A DNA stretch of 64,000 bases from Lachnospiraceae bacterium (GCA_902363445.1 CABJAB010000002.1:310001-374000), one strand, 5' to 3'. Shown: positions 53,601 through 63,127, counted from the stretch's first letter. Notes: a model not told the origin generated them from the sequence alone. Translations and numbers: made by a program.

Positions 53601-56600
53601 GGTGACTAAAAGTGTCCATCAGGCTCTCAACGAAGCTTTGGACAGACTGTCTTCTCTTCAAAGATCAGAAGGCGATTTCGGATCCTGGGGAACGGTAAAT
53701 GTAGAGAGCACGGCTCAGGCCCTGGTGGCGCTTCTGGCTCTGAATATCGACCCGGCGACAGATTCCAGGTTCATTACTTCTTCTGGAAAGACGCTTCTGG
53801 ACGGCATTCTGAAATACCGTCTGTCCGACGGGACGTTTTGCCACACTGCAGGCGGCGGCTTCAATGGCATGGCGACGGATCAGGCGGGATATGCCCTTGT
53901 CGCGTACTGGCGTTATGCGAACGGCATGAGGAGCCTGTACGATTACCGCCCTGCCTGGAGCAGCGATGAGAAGGCTGCGATAAACAGTGCTGTGGCAGCC
54001 ATAGACGCGGTGCCCGCGGCTGGAGAGGCAGGTTATAAAGCGGCCCTTAAATCGGCTCTGACGGCGTGCCGTGCGGTGGAGAGAAGTGAATCTCAATATA
54101 TTTATAATTATGATGAGCTTTACCGCGCCATCCAGAATATCGGCGGTGAAGGAGAGCTGGACAACGACCAGGCTTATCCGGTAGGGCTGGAGTTGACGAC
54201 CCTTCCGAATAAGACTGCATATGTGGAAGACGATGCGTTCAGCACAGAGGGAATGGTCGTCAGCCTGAAGTACAGTGACGGCACAAAGACGGAGATCACG
54301 GATTATACTTATCTTCCGAACGGAGCTCTTACTCCGGAGGATACCGAAGTGACGATTTACTATCAGGCGTATTCTTTGACGGTAACCATTGAGGTGGAGG
54401 AGCGTCCTTTTTGGAAGGGCTCCGGGACCGAGGAGGATCCTTACTTGATCAGCAGGGCACAGGATCTGGTCGCTTTAAAGGATTGGGTCAATGTAAAATC
54501 CAAAAGCTGCGCCGGCCTTTACTTCAAAATGACGGACAATATCAACCTGGAAAACTATCCGAACTGGACTCCTATCGGAAATTCCGCTAAAATTTTCAAC
54601 GGAACCTTTGACGGGGATTATCATGTGATCAAAAATTTGAACATGTCCGGTGGATATTATTATCAAGGACTGTTTGGACAGGCGAGAAACGCTACCATTA
54701 AAAATTTGGGAATTGCCAGCGGATCAGTTTCTGGAAACCAGTGGGTCGGAGGCATCGTCGGCTGGGGTGATGCAATCACCATCGTCAACTGTTGGAACAA
54801 TGCTTCCGTAACGGCAGGAGAATATGCCGGGGGAATAGCAGGGACGGTGAGAGCCGGCGTCTCGACGATTTCTCAGTGCTATAACAGCGGTAATATAACA
54901 GTCAGCGGTAACAGTGCGGGAGATGCGGGCGGATTCGTAGGACATCTGTCAGCTTCTGCAGTTGCCACATTGGAAGATTGCTATAATACTGGGACCATCA
55001 CCGGTCCGGATAACGCCATCGGCGGTATCGCCGGCAGGGTCCAGGATTCCAATTCCTTTGTAAACTGCTATAATGCAGGGACGATATCCGTAGAAGCGGA
55101 TACCAGCGGCTGGGGTCACGGCGCAATTTCCGGTGTCTTTTCTTCTGGTTCTTCCATGAGCAACTGCTATTATCTGGAAGCTGGAGATCTTCAGGGAACC
55201 CCTGACGGTGACGTAAATTCTCAGAAGATGGATGCGGGGTCTATGACAGCTTCCGATTTCCCGGGGATGCTCAGCGCAAATTTCGAAATCGACAGCCGGA
55301 ATGTGAACAGCGGATATCCGGTGCTCACATGGCAGAAGCTGGTAGATTTGGATACAGAAGCAGAAAATGTGGATCTATACATTGAGAATGAGGAGGGGCT
55401 GAAAGCCTTTGCCGCATCTGTAAACGAAGGAAATGATTATGAAGGAAAACAGGTAGTCCTCACTGCAGATATGAATCTGGCCTTTGAAGAATGGACTCCC
55501 ATAGGGAGCGCCAGCAAAGCTTTCAACGGTACCTTTGACGGAAAAGGACATGGCATTGCCGGACTTAAGGTGACAGAGGCCACGGGAAGCACGAGCGGTT
55601 TCTTTGGCCAGATAGGTGAAAAGGCAGTTGTGAAAAATGTCGGCATCTCATCCGGTACGGTGACCTCAACCAGTGTGGCGGCCGGATTGGTTGCGTCGGC
55701 AGTTGATGGGTTCCAGATTCTGAACTGTTGGAATCAGGCGGATGTGACGGCTGAAGTTTTTGCAGGAGGTATCCTCGGAAATGTGGATACGGGAAATGTA
55801 GATGTGAACAACGATCCTGTTACAAGCCTGATATCCGGATGCTTTAATTCCGGTACGGTCACTGTAAAGAGCAGTACGTCAGGAGGAATTTCTTCCGAAG
55901 CAAGGCACACTAAAATAGAAAACTGCTACAATGTGGGCGAGATCACAGGAACCTCTTATTCCGGCGGAATTGCAGGATGGCTGCTGCGCCAGGGTTCCGT
56001 CGAGAACTGTTATCAGGCAGGCAAGGTAAAGCATGCGGGAGTAGTTGGAAGCGTTATCGAAGATGACGGGACTAGTATCGTCAATTCTTATTATGTGTCC
56101 GACGAATATCCGGTCAACGGTTATGATACATCTGTAGGGAAGACTTCTGAGGAAATGAAGAACGCGGCTTTCGCGGAAGTTATGGGAAATGCGTTTAAGG
56201 CAGATGAATCTCTGAATCAGGGATATCCGATCCTTTCCTGGGAAAACGGGAGACATGCAGCTTCCTCTGATACGGAGCTTGTCAGCGCAGCTCTCGATAA
56301 ATATGAGGGTGAGAAGGTAGACGACGGCGTTTGGCAGATTGCCGTACCGGACGGTGTGGAGCCGATGAATTTCGGATTGTTTATACAGACGAAGGATCCC
56401 AACGCACAGGTTACGACGCCCGTTGCCGATGAAAATTACCGCGTATGGACATTTGAGGTGACTTCGGAGAACGGCACGAAACAGAGCTACATGGTATATG
56501 TTACGGTCGGCCATAAGTATACGGATGAATTAGCGGCAAAAGCGGTAGATGATCTGATCAGCAGGATTCCATCGACCATCACGCTTCAGAGCAAGACATC

Positions 56601-57627
56601 CATAGAAGCAGCAAGAAGTGCTTATAACAAACTGACTACCATTCAAAAAGATTTGGTAGAGAAGCTCTCCACCTTGGAGGCGGCAGAAGACATATACGAA
56701 CGTCTGTCCGGGAATTCGGCCACTGTGACTTATCGGACTCATGTGCAGACCTATGGCTGGCAGGGATGGAAGACCAACGGAATGGAGAGTGGAACGACCG
56801 GGCTTTCCAAGCGTTTGGAAGGAATCGAGATTAAAGTCTCCGATCCTTATGTGAGCGGAGGAATCACTTACCGGACTCATGTACAGACCTATGGCTGGCA
56901 GGGATGGAAGTCGGATGGGGCCCAAAGTGGAACGACAGGCGAGGAAAAGCGTCTGGAAGCGATCCAGATTAATCTGACCGGCGATATGGCGGAGAAATAT
57001 GATGTGTATTATCGTGTGCACGCACAGACCTACGGCTGGCTGGATTGGGCAAAGAATGGAGAGTCAGCAGGGACCGCCGGACTCGCAAAACGTTTGGAGT
57101 CCATTGAAATAAAGCTTGTATTAAAAGGCGGAGCGGCTCCGGGAAATACGGCCAGGCCGTTCGTAGAACAGAATGATGTAACCTATCGGACCCATGTACA
57201 GACCTATGGCTGGCAGGATTATATGTCAAATGGCGTATCGTCGGGTACCGTAGGACTTGCAAAACGTCTGGAAGCAATCCAGATTTCCCTGAAAAATCCC
57301 GGAAATATCGGAGGGATCACCTATCGGACTCATGTACAGACTTATGGCTGGCAGAGATGGGTTTCAGATGGGGCAGTCAGCGGAACCAGCGGTGAATCGA
57401 AGCGCCTGGAAGCCATCGAGGTCAAGCTGACCGGACAAATGGCGGAAAAATATGATGTGTATTACCGTGTGCACGCACAAACCTACGGTTGGCTCGGATG
57501 GGCCAAGAACGGAGCGAGCGCCGGTACTGAAGGACTTTCAAAACGCTTGGAGGCCATTCAGATCGTACTGGTGGAGAAAGGGCAGGCGGCTCCGGGAAGT
57601 ACGGCCAACGCGTTTGTTAAGAAGTAG
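50683..57627 (+). CDS. Giant surface protein with GLUG-type modules, alpha/alpha-barrel and ChW repeats
   Basis: 2314 residues, GTG start after GAGGGAGGAAATC. Order: signal peptide (1-30, ISAFA cleavage); Ser/Glu/Thr stalk (31-115); two GLUG-type beta modules (about 120-425 and 430-725; GTFDGNYHVIKGLYI); an alpha/alpha-barrel of prenyltransferase-like repeats (about 735-1150; ATEWHRASLAILAMGGDP, DPDITAMAIQALAPYYN); an Ig-like Big domain (1165-1240); two more GLUG-type modules (1243-1555, 1565-1855); a small beta domain; a helical segment; six ChW repeats (2015-2300) for wall attachment. The barrel is paralogous to that at 59738-61684 and of the fold class found in intrinsic factor. Two riboswitches precede the gene, so B12 control is likely. 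Confidence 0.88.
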   Translation: MKSRKKNRFLRQMAAVLMALSMICHLGISAFAEESGSTTYISAEGSSETVQSSEEELQTESPSDTSTEDTKKEESSSESVSAEESTEEEKSTETESSERESSTEAETSEEVSTIDLYASQTPDLIISSADDFKAFRDEVNAGNDYAGKCVQLAANLDLEGSDENQWTPISSFAGTFDGNYHVIKGLYINASGSSMGLFGAVTSTGVVKNLTVDGEVHNTYSTGSAAGIVAELSGGILNCQNYASVSGGSGVAGIAGYTSGTIAIEGCANFGDISAVTGYAGGIIGRGFGSGTVKDCYNQGETSCGAANGGIAGIDQRKGLSFENCYNVGTVIDSKGSNNKIGALSGQGGTFTNSYYLSGTYALAVGGTSADAAETVVKTQEEMKAAEFTAALNGSGSAFEQDSTSVPLGNGYPVLIWQKTVDWTFAKTPDLIISTMDELEAFRDSVNAGDTYEEKYVQLAANLDLDGKEAKQWTPIKKFAGTFDGNGHVISGLYINGSSSAQGLFGEVTGLVENLTVKGTVTGSSAVGGLTGKLTGGTVQNCQCYVTVTGSSNVGGLVGTISVGTVICSANFGDVKGTTGYVGGIAALTSGNYTIENCYNAGTITGPASVGGISSGSRSGSPVHTNCYNRGQVVVASGGSGSLIGAISGSGKGTLTNCYYLSGTAAGGANSADAAGATAVRSAAQMTDASFLTELNGSGFMYVSDSSDTPVNEGYPVFAWQLSVDTTEPVKPGFVEASEFSAQLSGYITQLIDGVRTQNGIGADQSLLGSDAWINNGSSTGTDWTAILMGQYSYFDEEGNRTYLYDDNGGYAAFLSALESYITNTYASGNGELHWVKATEWHRASLAILAMGGDPTAFGTYNGGSIDLIADGSYNCVTSKGPGGQGINGWIWGLIAINAMDYSVPSNAKYPVDTFITEILKLQIADGVNGNTYGGWAMSGSVSDPDITAMAIQALAPYYNTDMEYTYSLNGETVTKSVHQALNEALDRLSSLQRSEGDFGSWGTVNVESTAQALVALLALNIDPATDSRFITSSGKTLLDGILKYRLSDGTFCHTAGGGFNGMATDQAGYALVAYWRYANGMRSLYDYRPAWSSDEKAAINSAVAAIDAVPAAGEAGYKAALKSALTACRAVERSESQYIYNYDELYRAIQNIGGEGELDNDQAYPVGLELTTLPNKTAYVEDDAFSTEGMVVSLKYSDGTKTEITDYTYLPNGALTPEDTEVTIYYQAYSLTVTIEVEERPFWKGSGTEEDPYLISRAQDLVALKDWVNVKSKSCAGLYFKMTDNINLENYPNWTPIGNSAKIFNGTFDGDYHVIKNLNMSGGYYYQGLFGQARNATIKNLGIASGSVSGNQWVGGIVGWGDAITIVNCWNNASVTAGEYAGGIAGTVRAGVSTISQCYNSGNITVSGNSAGDAGGFVGHLSASAVATLEDCYNTGTITGPDNAIGGIAGRVQDSNSFVNCYNAGTISVEADTSGWGHGAISGVFSSGSSMSNCYYLEAGDLQGTPDGDVNSQKMDAGSMTASDFPGMLSANFEIDSRNVNSGYPVLTWQKLVDLDTEAENVDLYIENEEGLKAFAASVNEGNDYEGKQVVLTADMNLAFEEWTPIGSASKAFNGTFDGKGHGIAGLKVTEATGSTSGFFGQIGEKAVVKNVGISSGTVTSTSVAAGLVASAVDGFQILNCWNQADVTAEVFAGGILGNVDTGNVDVNNDPVTSLISGCFNSGTVTVKSSTSGGISSEARHTKIENCYNVGEITGTSYSGGIAGWLLRQGSVENCYQAGKVKHAGVVGSVIEDDGTSIVNSYYVSDEYPVNGYDTSVGKTSEEMKNAAFAEVMGNAFKADESLNQGYPILSWENGRHAASSDTELVSAALDKYEGEKVDDGVWQIAVPDGVEPMNFGLFIQTKDPNAQVTTPVADENYRVWTFEVTSENGTKQSYMVYVTVGHKYTDELAAKAVDDLISRIPSTITLQSKTSIEAARSAYNKLTTIQKDLVEKLSTLEAAEDIYERLSGNSATVTYRTHVQTYGWQGWKTNGMESGTTGLSKRLEGIEIKVSDPYVSGGITYRTHVQTYGWQGWKSDGAQSGTTGEEKRLEAIQINLTGDMAEKYDVYYRVHAQTYGWLDWAKNGESAGTAGLAKRLESIEIKLVLKGGAAPGNTARPFVEQNDVTYRTHVQTYGWQDYMSNGVSSGTVGLAKRLEAIQISLKNPGNIGGITYRTHVQTYGWQRWVSDGAVSGTSGESKRLEAIEVKLTGQMAEKYDVYYRVHAQTYGWLGWAKNGASAGTEGLSKRLEAIQIVLVEKGQAAPGSTANAFVKK
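51052..52860 (+). repeat. GLUG-type module pair 1-2 within the surface protein
   Basis: Two homologous modules of about 300 codons, each opening with TPDLIIS...F+D.VNAG and closing with NGYPV..WQ. Each contains repeated GGIAG / NCYN beta-helix-like rungs. Confidence 0.8.
54410..56250 (+). repeat. GLUG-type module pair 3-4 within the surface protein
   Basis: Two more modules of the same kind (GTFDGDYHVIKNL, GTFDGKGHGIAGL), more diverged from pair 1-2, ending SGYPVLTWQ and QGYPILSWE. Confidence 0.8.
56728..57580 (+). repeat. Six ChW repeats at the C-terminus of the surface protein
   Basis: Units of about 47 residues with TYRTHVQTYGWQGW or YYRVHAQTYGWLDWAKNG, then SGT.G..KRLE.I.I. They form two ABC triplets (A, B = YRTHVQ; C = YRVHAQ), so the last three units look like a duplication of the first three. 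Confidence 0.9.
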
Positions 57628-57723
57628 TAGAAGCAGAAAAGAAAGATGAAACCACAGCGAGAAGGCAGTGCCGGCAACGGTTTTCTGCCTTCCCGTTTTG
57701 GCTGTCTGGGAAAGGAATCTGAT

Positions 57724-59733
57724 ATGGGGAAGTTTGCTAAAAAATTGGCAGTTTTTTTGGTTACTATTTTAATAGGAGGCCTGGCATATGGAGGAATCAG
57801 GCAGGCCTTGGCATATGCACCGGATAACCCTATGGAGGAGCCGGTCGGAAACTACTCCCCTATAGCAGCGGAAGAAGAAAATAATACCGGGACAGGAACC
57901 GGCAAAATCTATTTTGATATTAACAGTGAAGAAAATCCGGAAGAAGAAAAAGAAGAGACAGAAATTTCTCCTGATGATTCCCAGGGGGGAGCGGGAGAAG
58001 CTGGCGAAATCGAAAACGGCGGAGACGGAACAGCAGAGGACGGAAGCGGCTCAGCTGCCGGAGGCCATGAAACGATACGGGTAACGGATAAGACGAAGGA
58101 TGATCCGGAAAACAGCAGGAAAGAAAAGAATTATAACGGATATTTTTCTACTTCCATAGAGGAGGGAGAGACCGTTAGCTCACAGGTATACGAATTTACG
58201 ATTACCCAGAAGGAGCACGACCTGAAAGTAGAAGAGATACAGGTCAAGATCAACGGGAAAACCGTCAATGGTTTTCAGGGAAAGGTGTATCTGGAAGAGG
58301 GAAAGAACACCATATCGATCACCATTACTTATACAGATGAAGAAGAGAACAGGACGTTTGACGTGAGCCGGTCTTATCATGTCAACGTGGTATTGAAAGA
58401 AATCGCGATCAACACGAATCTAAAGGACGGGACGGAAGTTTCCGTGGCCTCCTTCGGCTTTACTGCGACTGCAAACGCAGATGGAGAATCGGTTCCTCTT
58501 GTTGTGACTCTGAATGGCGCAGAGCTGGAGAACAGCTACAGTGGTTATCACTGTCAGCTGGAGGAAGGAAGCAATGAAATTCGCCTGAAAGCTTCAGCGC
58601 CGAATGGAAAAGAAAAGGAAGAAATCTACCGGATCATATACAATAAGCCGCAAAGTGAATATAAGATAGAAACGAATCTGAAGGATCAGGAAGTTCATGA
58701 GGCAGAATTTTCTTTTCAGGTTTCTGTTACATATGGCGGAGAATCGACGGACGAATTCAGCGTACGTTTGAATGGACAGGAAATCTTTGGGGAAAATGGG
58801 ATTTACCGTGGTAATCTGGTGGAGGGAGATAATCCCATTGATATCATAGCCGGAAACGGCGAGGGCCAGTATGTCGAAAGTTATACGGTCAATTACGTTA
58901 TTATAGAAGACGGCGGAGGGGATGAAGATCCCAGTAAGAGAAAACCGCTTATGAATGTCACGGGCATCGGGGATGGACTGACGGTAAAGGATACCGTTTG
59001 GAATTTTGAGATGTCTTCTGTGGACTATAAAGGAAACAGAATTCATGCGGACGGAATTTCCGTGGTCTGCAACGGGGAGCCTGCCCACCTGGTTTATGAT
59101 GATGACGTCAGGACCAGCTACCGCCTTTCTCTGGTATCGGGAGACAACATCGTTACCATTACCGTTACTGACAGCGCGGGGAATGTTGCGGTGGGGACCT
59201 TCCATCTCAACTGCACGGCCGTGGAAGATGGAGCCGTGATCGGCACCGCGGTCTTCAGCCTGGAGGCTACTACGGTTGGGTTGGGCTATCTGATTCCTCC
59301 GACACAGGTGGAGATTCATCAGGGAGAAAATGCGGCGTATGTTTTGGTCCGCTGGTTGGAGGCGAATGGCTTTTCTTATACGAATAGCGGGACGTTGGAT
59401 ACGAATTTTTATTTGGCTACGGTCATACGCCCGGGGATAATCACGAATCCTGTGCTTTCGGAAGATCTGGCGGCACAGCTGACGGCACACGGATGCGAAT
59501 ATGATATGTCGCCGAATGGATACGACAATAATCCGGATGACTTGGGTGAATTTGATTTCACCGACAAGTCGGGCTGGATGTACTCCATAAACGGCAGCTA
59601 TCCCAATTATAGCTTTTCCGATGCGTATCTGACAGACGGAAGCGTGGTCCGTGTCCGCTTTACTACATATCTGGGAAGCGATATAGGAGGCGGATATGCC
59701 GCCGGCGGAGATGGAAACTGGGGAGATTGGTAG
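57724..59733 (+). CDS. Exported Ig-like repeat protein with C-terminal DUF4430 domain
   Basis: 669 residues; ATG chosen for the AAAGGAATC ribosome site and correct signal segment (LAVFLVTILIGGLAYGG). An acidic Gly/Glu linker (about 30-125) is followed by four Ig/cadherin-like beta domains (about 135-540). The last 110 residues match DUF4430: NAAYVLVRWLEANGFSY, then GWMYSINGSYPNYSFSDAYL and GSVVRVRFT. DUF4430 is the beta-domain family found at the C-terminus of transcobalamin and intrinsic factor. No LPXTG motif; the anchor may be the N-terminal helix. The barrel-type partner is encoded 4 bases downstream. Confidence 0.85.
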   Translation: MGKFAKKLAVFLVTILIGGLAYGGIRQALAYAPDNPMEEPVGNYSPIAAEEENNTGTGTGKIYFDINSEENPEEEKEETEISPDDSQGGAGEAGEIENGGDGTAEDGSGSAAGGHETIRVTDKTKDDPENSRKEKNYNGYFSTSIEEGETVSSQVYEFTITQKEHDLKVEEIQVKINGKTVNGFQGKVYLEEGKNTISITITYTDEEENRTFDVSRSYHVNVVLKEIAINTNLKDGTEVSVASFGFTATANADGESVPLVVTLNGAELENSYSGYHCQLEEGSNEIRLKASAPNGKEKEEIYRIIYNKPQSEYKIETNLKDQEVHEAEFSFQVSVTYGGESTDEFSVRLNGQEIFGENGIYRGNLVEGDNPIDIIAGNGEGQYVESYTVNYVIIEDGGGDEDPSKRKPLMNVTGIGDGLTVKDTVWNFEMSSVDYKGNRIHADGISVVCNGEPAHLVYDDDVRTSYRLSLVSGDNIVTITVTDSAGNVAVGTFHLNCTAVEDGAVIGTAVFSLEATTVGLGYLIPPTQVEIHQGENAAYVLVRWLEANGFSYTNSGTLDTNFYLATVIRPGIITNPVLSEDLAAQLTAHGCEYDMSPNGYDNNPDDLGEFDFTDKSGWMYSINGSYPNYSFSDAYLTDGSVVRVRFTTYLGSDIGGGYAAGGDGNWGDW

Positions 59734-59737
59734 GAAA

Positions 59738-61684
59738 ATGATAATTAGAGGTCAAGGGAAAAAGAGATTGTATAGATTCTGGGCCGCGGCTTTTTGTTTG
59801 ATCCAGCTTCTGCTCTTTGCCGGTCCGGGATTCACAGTGAATGCAGACAGTTCCCATCATGATTATACTGCGGAAGAGATCAGGGAAGCGATTGAAGGCG
59901 GAATTGCGTGGAAAAAAGAAGACAGTGGAATTTTAAACTCCAACGGTCTTTTGAACGGGCCGTTTTTGAACAGGGCAGGAGATACGACAGGAGACTGGTA
60001 TGCTATCGTACTTGGACGACTGGGGACAGAGGATAATTTTCACGCATACCAGGCAGTTCTCGCACAAAATGTTGCGGGAAGGTATCAGACGCAGGAAAAG
60101 CTGGATAAAAAGAAAGCGACAGAATGGCACAGGATCGCATTGGCTTTTCTCGCGGTTGGCGGGGATCCTACAGCGGTTGGATCTTCGGACGGAGAAACAC
60201 GGATTGATTTGATCGCAGACGGCACCTATGACCGGGGAAAGACAGAAGCGCTGGGCGCCCAGGGCTTAAATGCCTATATCTGGGGGCTTATTACCTTGGA
60301 CAGCCTGCATTACAAGGTGCCTGACGGCGCATCCGATACCAGGGCAGACATGGTGACTGCTTTGGTCGAGAGTCAGCTGCCCGACGGCGGTTTTTCCCTG
60401 GAAGGGAGATATGGAGCAGAAGGGGATGTGGACATTACGGCGATGACGATACAGGCGCTGGCTCCTTATTATAACAGTAATGAAAAATTTGGAGAAGAAT
60501 CCTCAGAGTATATTCGGAATGTCGTCGACAGGGCACTTGTTTTTTTGTCTGAAAAGCAGACAGATTCCGGAGGATTCGAAAGCTGGGGGGCAGAAAACCT
60601 GGAGAGCACAGCCCAGGTCATCCTGGCACTTTGTTCTCTCGGGAGGGATCCCATAAAGGAAGAAGGATTCGAAAAAAATGGGCGGACACTCTTGGACGGC
60701 CTTATGCAGTACCGAAGGGAGGACGGAGGATTCCTTCATTCCTTTGATTATGATGAAAGTAATCCCAGCTCACGTCCGGATGAATCCAATTCCATGGCTA
60801 CTGAGCAGGCTTTGTGTGCTCTGACGGCACTTTATCGTCACTATGGAAATTTTAGAAATTTCTATGATTTTCGGCCGGAAATGGAAGCGGGACTGAAGGA
60901 GCAGATTCAGAAGCTGGAACTGCAGATTGATGAAATTTCAGAAGATACGGAGAAAGGGACGATTGAGCAGCTTTTTGAAAAATACAAAGAAATCCCGTCA
61001 TCGGAACGTTCCTATGTCTCTAATTATTGGAAATTGTCGGATCATATGAAGAAAAACGGGATTATAGATGATGCGGATCCTTTGTCGGCTGCCATGGAAG
61101 AATCAGCCGGCGGATGCGGGTCATTGGTTTCTCTTTTTGAGGAAGGAGAGCAGGTTTCCGCCAATATTTTGTTTACGGAGGAAGACAAAGCTGCCTGTGA
61201 ATCTTTTCCGGAAGCGCTTACGACGGAAAATTACGGAGAGGTGGTAGCCCTTCTGGACAAGCTTGGAAAAGCCGAAAATCGGGCGGAATATGCAGAGCTG
61301 ATACCTGAACTGGAAGCTAAAAAAGAGAAGATTGAGTCGATTCAGGAGGAAATCATCGAGATCAATCAGGAGATACTGGAGAAATTGTATCCTTTTGAAA
61401 CGATATCCATTGGAGATAAGCAGGCGGTGGAGGAAATATCCGAACGGATCGGCGGGCTGAGCGATTATGATAAGGCACAGATACAGGGGGCAGAAGATGT
61501 CCTGAGGGCCAGGACTCAGATTGATAACCAGATTCGTATGATAATCATCGGAGCTGCAGTTTTGGTCGTTCTCATATTGCTGTCAATAGTTCTTGTGATT
61601 CGCATGAAGAGACGAAAGAAAAGGAAGCTGCAGAAAAAAATGCTTCTTCCCGAACAGGGAGACGAAGAGGAGAGCGATTTCTAG
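59738..61684 (+). CDS. Membrane-anchored alpha/alpha-barrel protein (putative corrinoid binder)
   Basis: 648 residues. Signal peptide (1-37), then an alpha/alpha-barrel (about 60-400) with ATEWHRIALAFLAVGGDP, AQGLNAYIWGLITLDSL, ESQLPDGGFSLEG, DVDITAMTIQALAPYYN and ESTAQVILALCSLGRDP, a helical region (400-590), one transmembrane helix (about 603-624) and a basic tail. The barrel is a clear paralogue of the one in the giant surface protein. The next gene is a stand-alone DUF4430 protein, so barrel plus DUF4430 together mirror the two domains of intrinsic factor. The ATG at 59738 follows the previous stop by 4 bases. Confidence 0.85.
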   Translation: MIIRGQGKKRLYRFWAAAFCLIQLLLFAGPGFTVNADSSHHDYTAEEIREAIEGGIAWKKEDSGILNSNGLLNGPFLNRAGDTTGDWYAIVLGRLGTEDNFHAYQAVLAQNVAGRYQTQEKLDKKKATEWHRIALAFLAVGGDPTAVGSSDGETRIDLIADGTYDRGKTEALGAQGLNAYIWGLITLDSLHYKVPDGASDTRADMVTALVESQLPDGGFSLEGRYGAEGDVDITAMTIQALAPYYNSNEKFGEESSEYIRNVVDRALVFLSEKQTDSGGFESWGAENLESTAQVILALCSLGRDPIKEEGFEKNGRTLLDGLMQYRREDGGFLHSFDYDESNPSSRPDESNSMATEQALCALTALYRHYGNFRNFYDFRPEMEAGLKEQIQKLELQIDEISEDTEKGTIEQLFEKYKEIPSSERSYVSNYWKLSDHMKKNGIIDDADPLSAAMEESAGGCGSLVSLFEEGEQVSANILFTEEDKAACESFPEALTTENYGEVVALLDKLGKAENRAEYAELIPELEAKKEKIESIQEEIIEINQEILEKLYPFETISIGDKQAVEEISERIGGLSDYDKAQIQGAEDVLRARTQIDNQIRMIIIGAAVLVVLILLSIVLVIRMKRRKKRKLQKKMLLPEQGDEEESDF

Positions 61685-61693
61685 GAGGCTGTT

Positions 61694-62242
61694 ATGAAGA
61701 AGGATTTTCTTGTTTTAGGAGCGATCATCCTGCTCCTGGCCATATTGCTTTCCGGTACGAAAATTCAATCGGTAGATGAGTACTATCTGACCCATCTGGA
61801 TGATATCACGGAAGATTCCGAGACTGTGACCTTGAGCATCAACTGCAGCACGGTTCTGGATCATTGGAATAAACTGTCACCGGCTCTTCGGGATGATAAA
61901 TATGTTCCTCCGGACGGATGGATATTGCAGGAGACAGAATACGTTCTGCGCCCGGGGGATACAGCGTTTGATATTTTAAGCAGAGCGGTCCGCTATAACA
62001 AAATTCAGATGGAATACCAGGGAGCGGATGCCAATGTATATAACAGTGTCTACGTAAAAGGAATTAACTATTTGTATGAGTATTCCTGCGGACCGCTAAG
62101 CGGCTGGATGTATCGGGTAAATGAAAAATATCCCAACTATGGGTGTGACAGTTATGAACTGAATGATGGCGACAAAGTGGAATTTATTTATACCTGTGAT
62201 CTTGGAAGGGATGTAGGAGGATATTTTAAGAAGGGAGAATGA
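61694..62242 (+). CDS. Membrane-anchored DUF4430 protein
   Basis: 182 residues. One N-terminal helix (about 4-22) without a lipobox Cys, then a DUF4430 domain: RPGDTAFDILSRAVRYNKI, SGWMYRVNEKYPNYGCDSYEL and GDKVEFIYTCDLGRDVGG. It shares the YPNY and RDVGG/SDIGG end motifs with the DUF4430 domain at 57724-59733. TAGGAGG precedes the ATG, and it ends 3 bases before the ECF T gene, so it is likely the delivery or lid component for the importer. Confidence 0.87.
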   Translation: MKKDFLVLGAIILLLAILLSGTKIQSVDEYYLTHLDDITEDSETVTLSINCSTVLDHWNKLSPALRDDKYVPPDGWILQETEYVLRPGDTAFDILSRAVRYNKIQMEYQGADANVYNSVYVKGINYLYEYSCGPLSGWMYRVNEKYPNYGCDSYELNDGDKVEFIYTCDLGRDVGGYFKKGE

Positions 62243-62245
62243 GCG

Positions 62246-63127
62246 GTGGGAGATTTTGCATCTTTTCATCCTATAGTATTGTTTGTTTATTATATCATCG
62301 TGCTGGCATTTTCCATGCTTACTTTACATCCTGTGCCAATCGTGGTCTCGATGACGGGCGCGTTTGTTTTTTACGCCGTTACACATAAGGTGAGGGTTAC
62401 TTTATCGGAAGCTTTCTTTTATTTAATAGTATTTATCCTTCTGTCCATTACGAATCCTCTTTTTGTGCACAATGGGGAAACGATCCTGTTTTTCATGAAT
62501 GACCATCCGATCACTTTGGAGGCGGTTTTTTATGGGATGGCAATGGCTGGCATGCTGATTGCTGTTCTCTATTGGTGCAAATGCTATAATCTGGTGTTGA
62601 CCTCAGATAAATTTTTGTATTTATTTGGTAAAGCGATTCCAAAGCTGTCCTTGGTCCTCTCTATGGCATTGCGTTTTATACCGCTTTTTAAAAAGCACGC
62701 CGAGGATATCAAGAGAGTTCAAAAAACGATGGGAATGTATGCGGGCACCGGTTTTGTAGACAAGCTCTTGTATTCACTCAGAATATTTGACGGGCTTGTA
62801 GGCTGGTCGCTGGAAAATGCGATCGATACGGCGGATTCCATGAAAGCCAGAGGATATGGATTAAAAGGAAGAAGCAATTTTTCCATCTTTCGGTTTGAGA
62901 AAAAGGATGGAATATTGCTGATTCTTATAGGAATCTTTGCCGTGATCGTCCTGTCAGGATTCCTTACAGGTACTTATTTTTTTTATTACTATCCTGTAAC
63001 TGGGCGGATAATAAATAGTACAGAACTGGTGATTCAGACAGCCGCATTGTCCGGCCTCATGATGATTCCGGCGTTTTTGGAGATAAAGGAGCGGATAAAG
63101 TGGAAGTACTTGAAATCAAGCATCTGA
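62246..63127 (+). CDS. ECF transporter T component (EcfT/CbiQ family)
   Basis: 293 residues, GTG start after AAGGGAG. Five to six membrane helices and the cytoplasmic coupling segment with MALRFIPLFKKHAEDIKRVQ and ADSMKARGYGLKGRS; the ARG box contacts the ATPases. In ECF importers T joins an S component to two ATPases. The S component is not in this window. The 3' end overlaps the ATPase gene by 28 bases. Confidence 0.92.
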   Translation: MGDFASFHPIVLFVYYIIVLAFSMLTLHPVPIVVSMTGAFVFYAVTHKVRVTLSEAFFYLIVFILLSITNPLFVHNGETILFFMNDHPITLEAVFYGMAMAGMLIAVLYWCKCYNLVLTSDKFLYLFGKAIPKLSLVLSMALRFIPLFKKHAEDIKRVQKTMGMYAGTGFVDKLLYSLRIFDGLVGWSLENAIDTADSMKARGYGLKGRSNFSIFRFEKKDGILLILIGIFAVIVLSGFLTGTYFFYYYPVTGRIINSTELVIQTAALSGLMMIPAFLEIKERIKWKYLKSSI

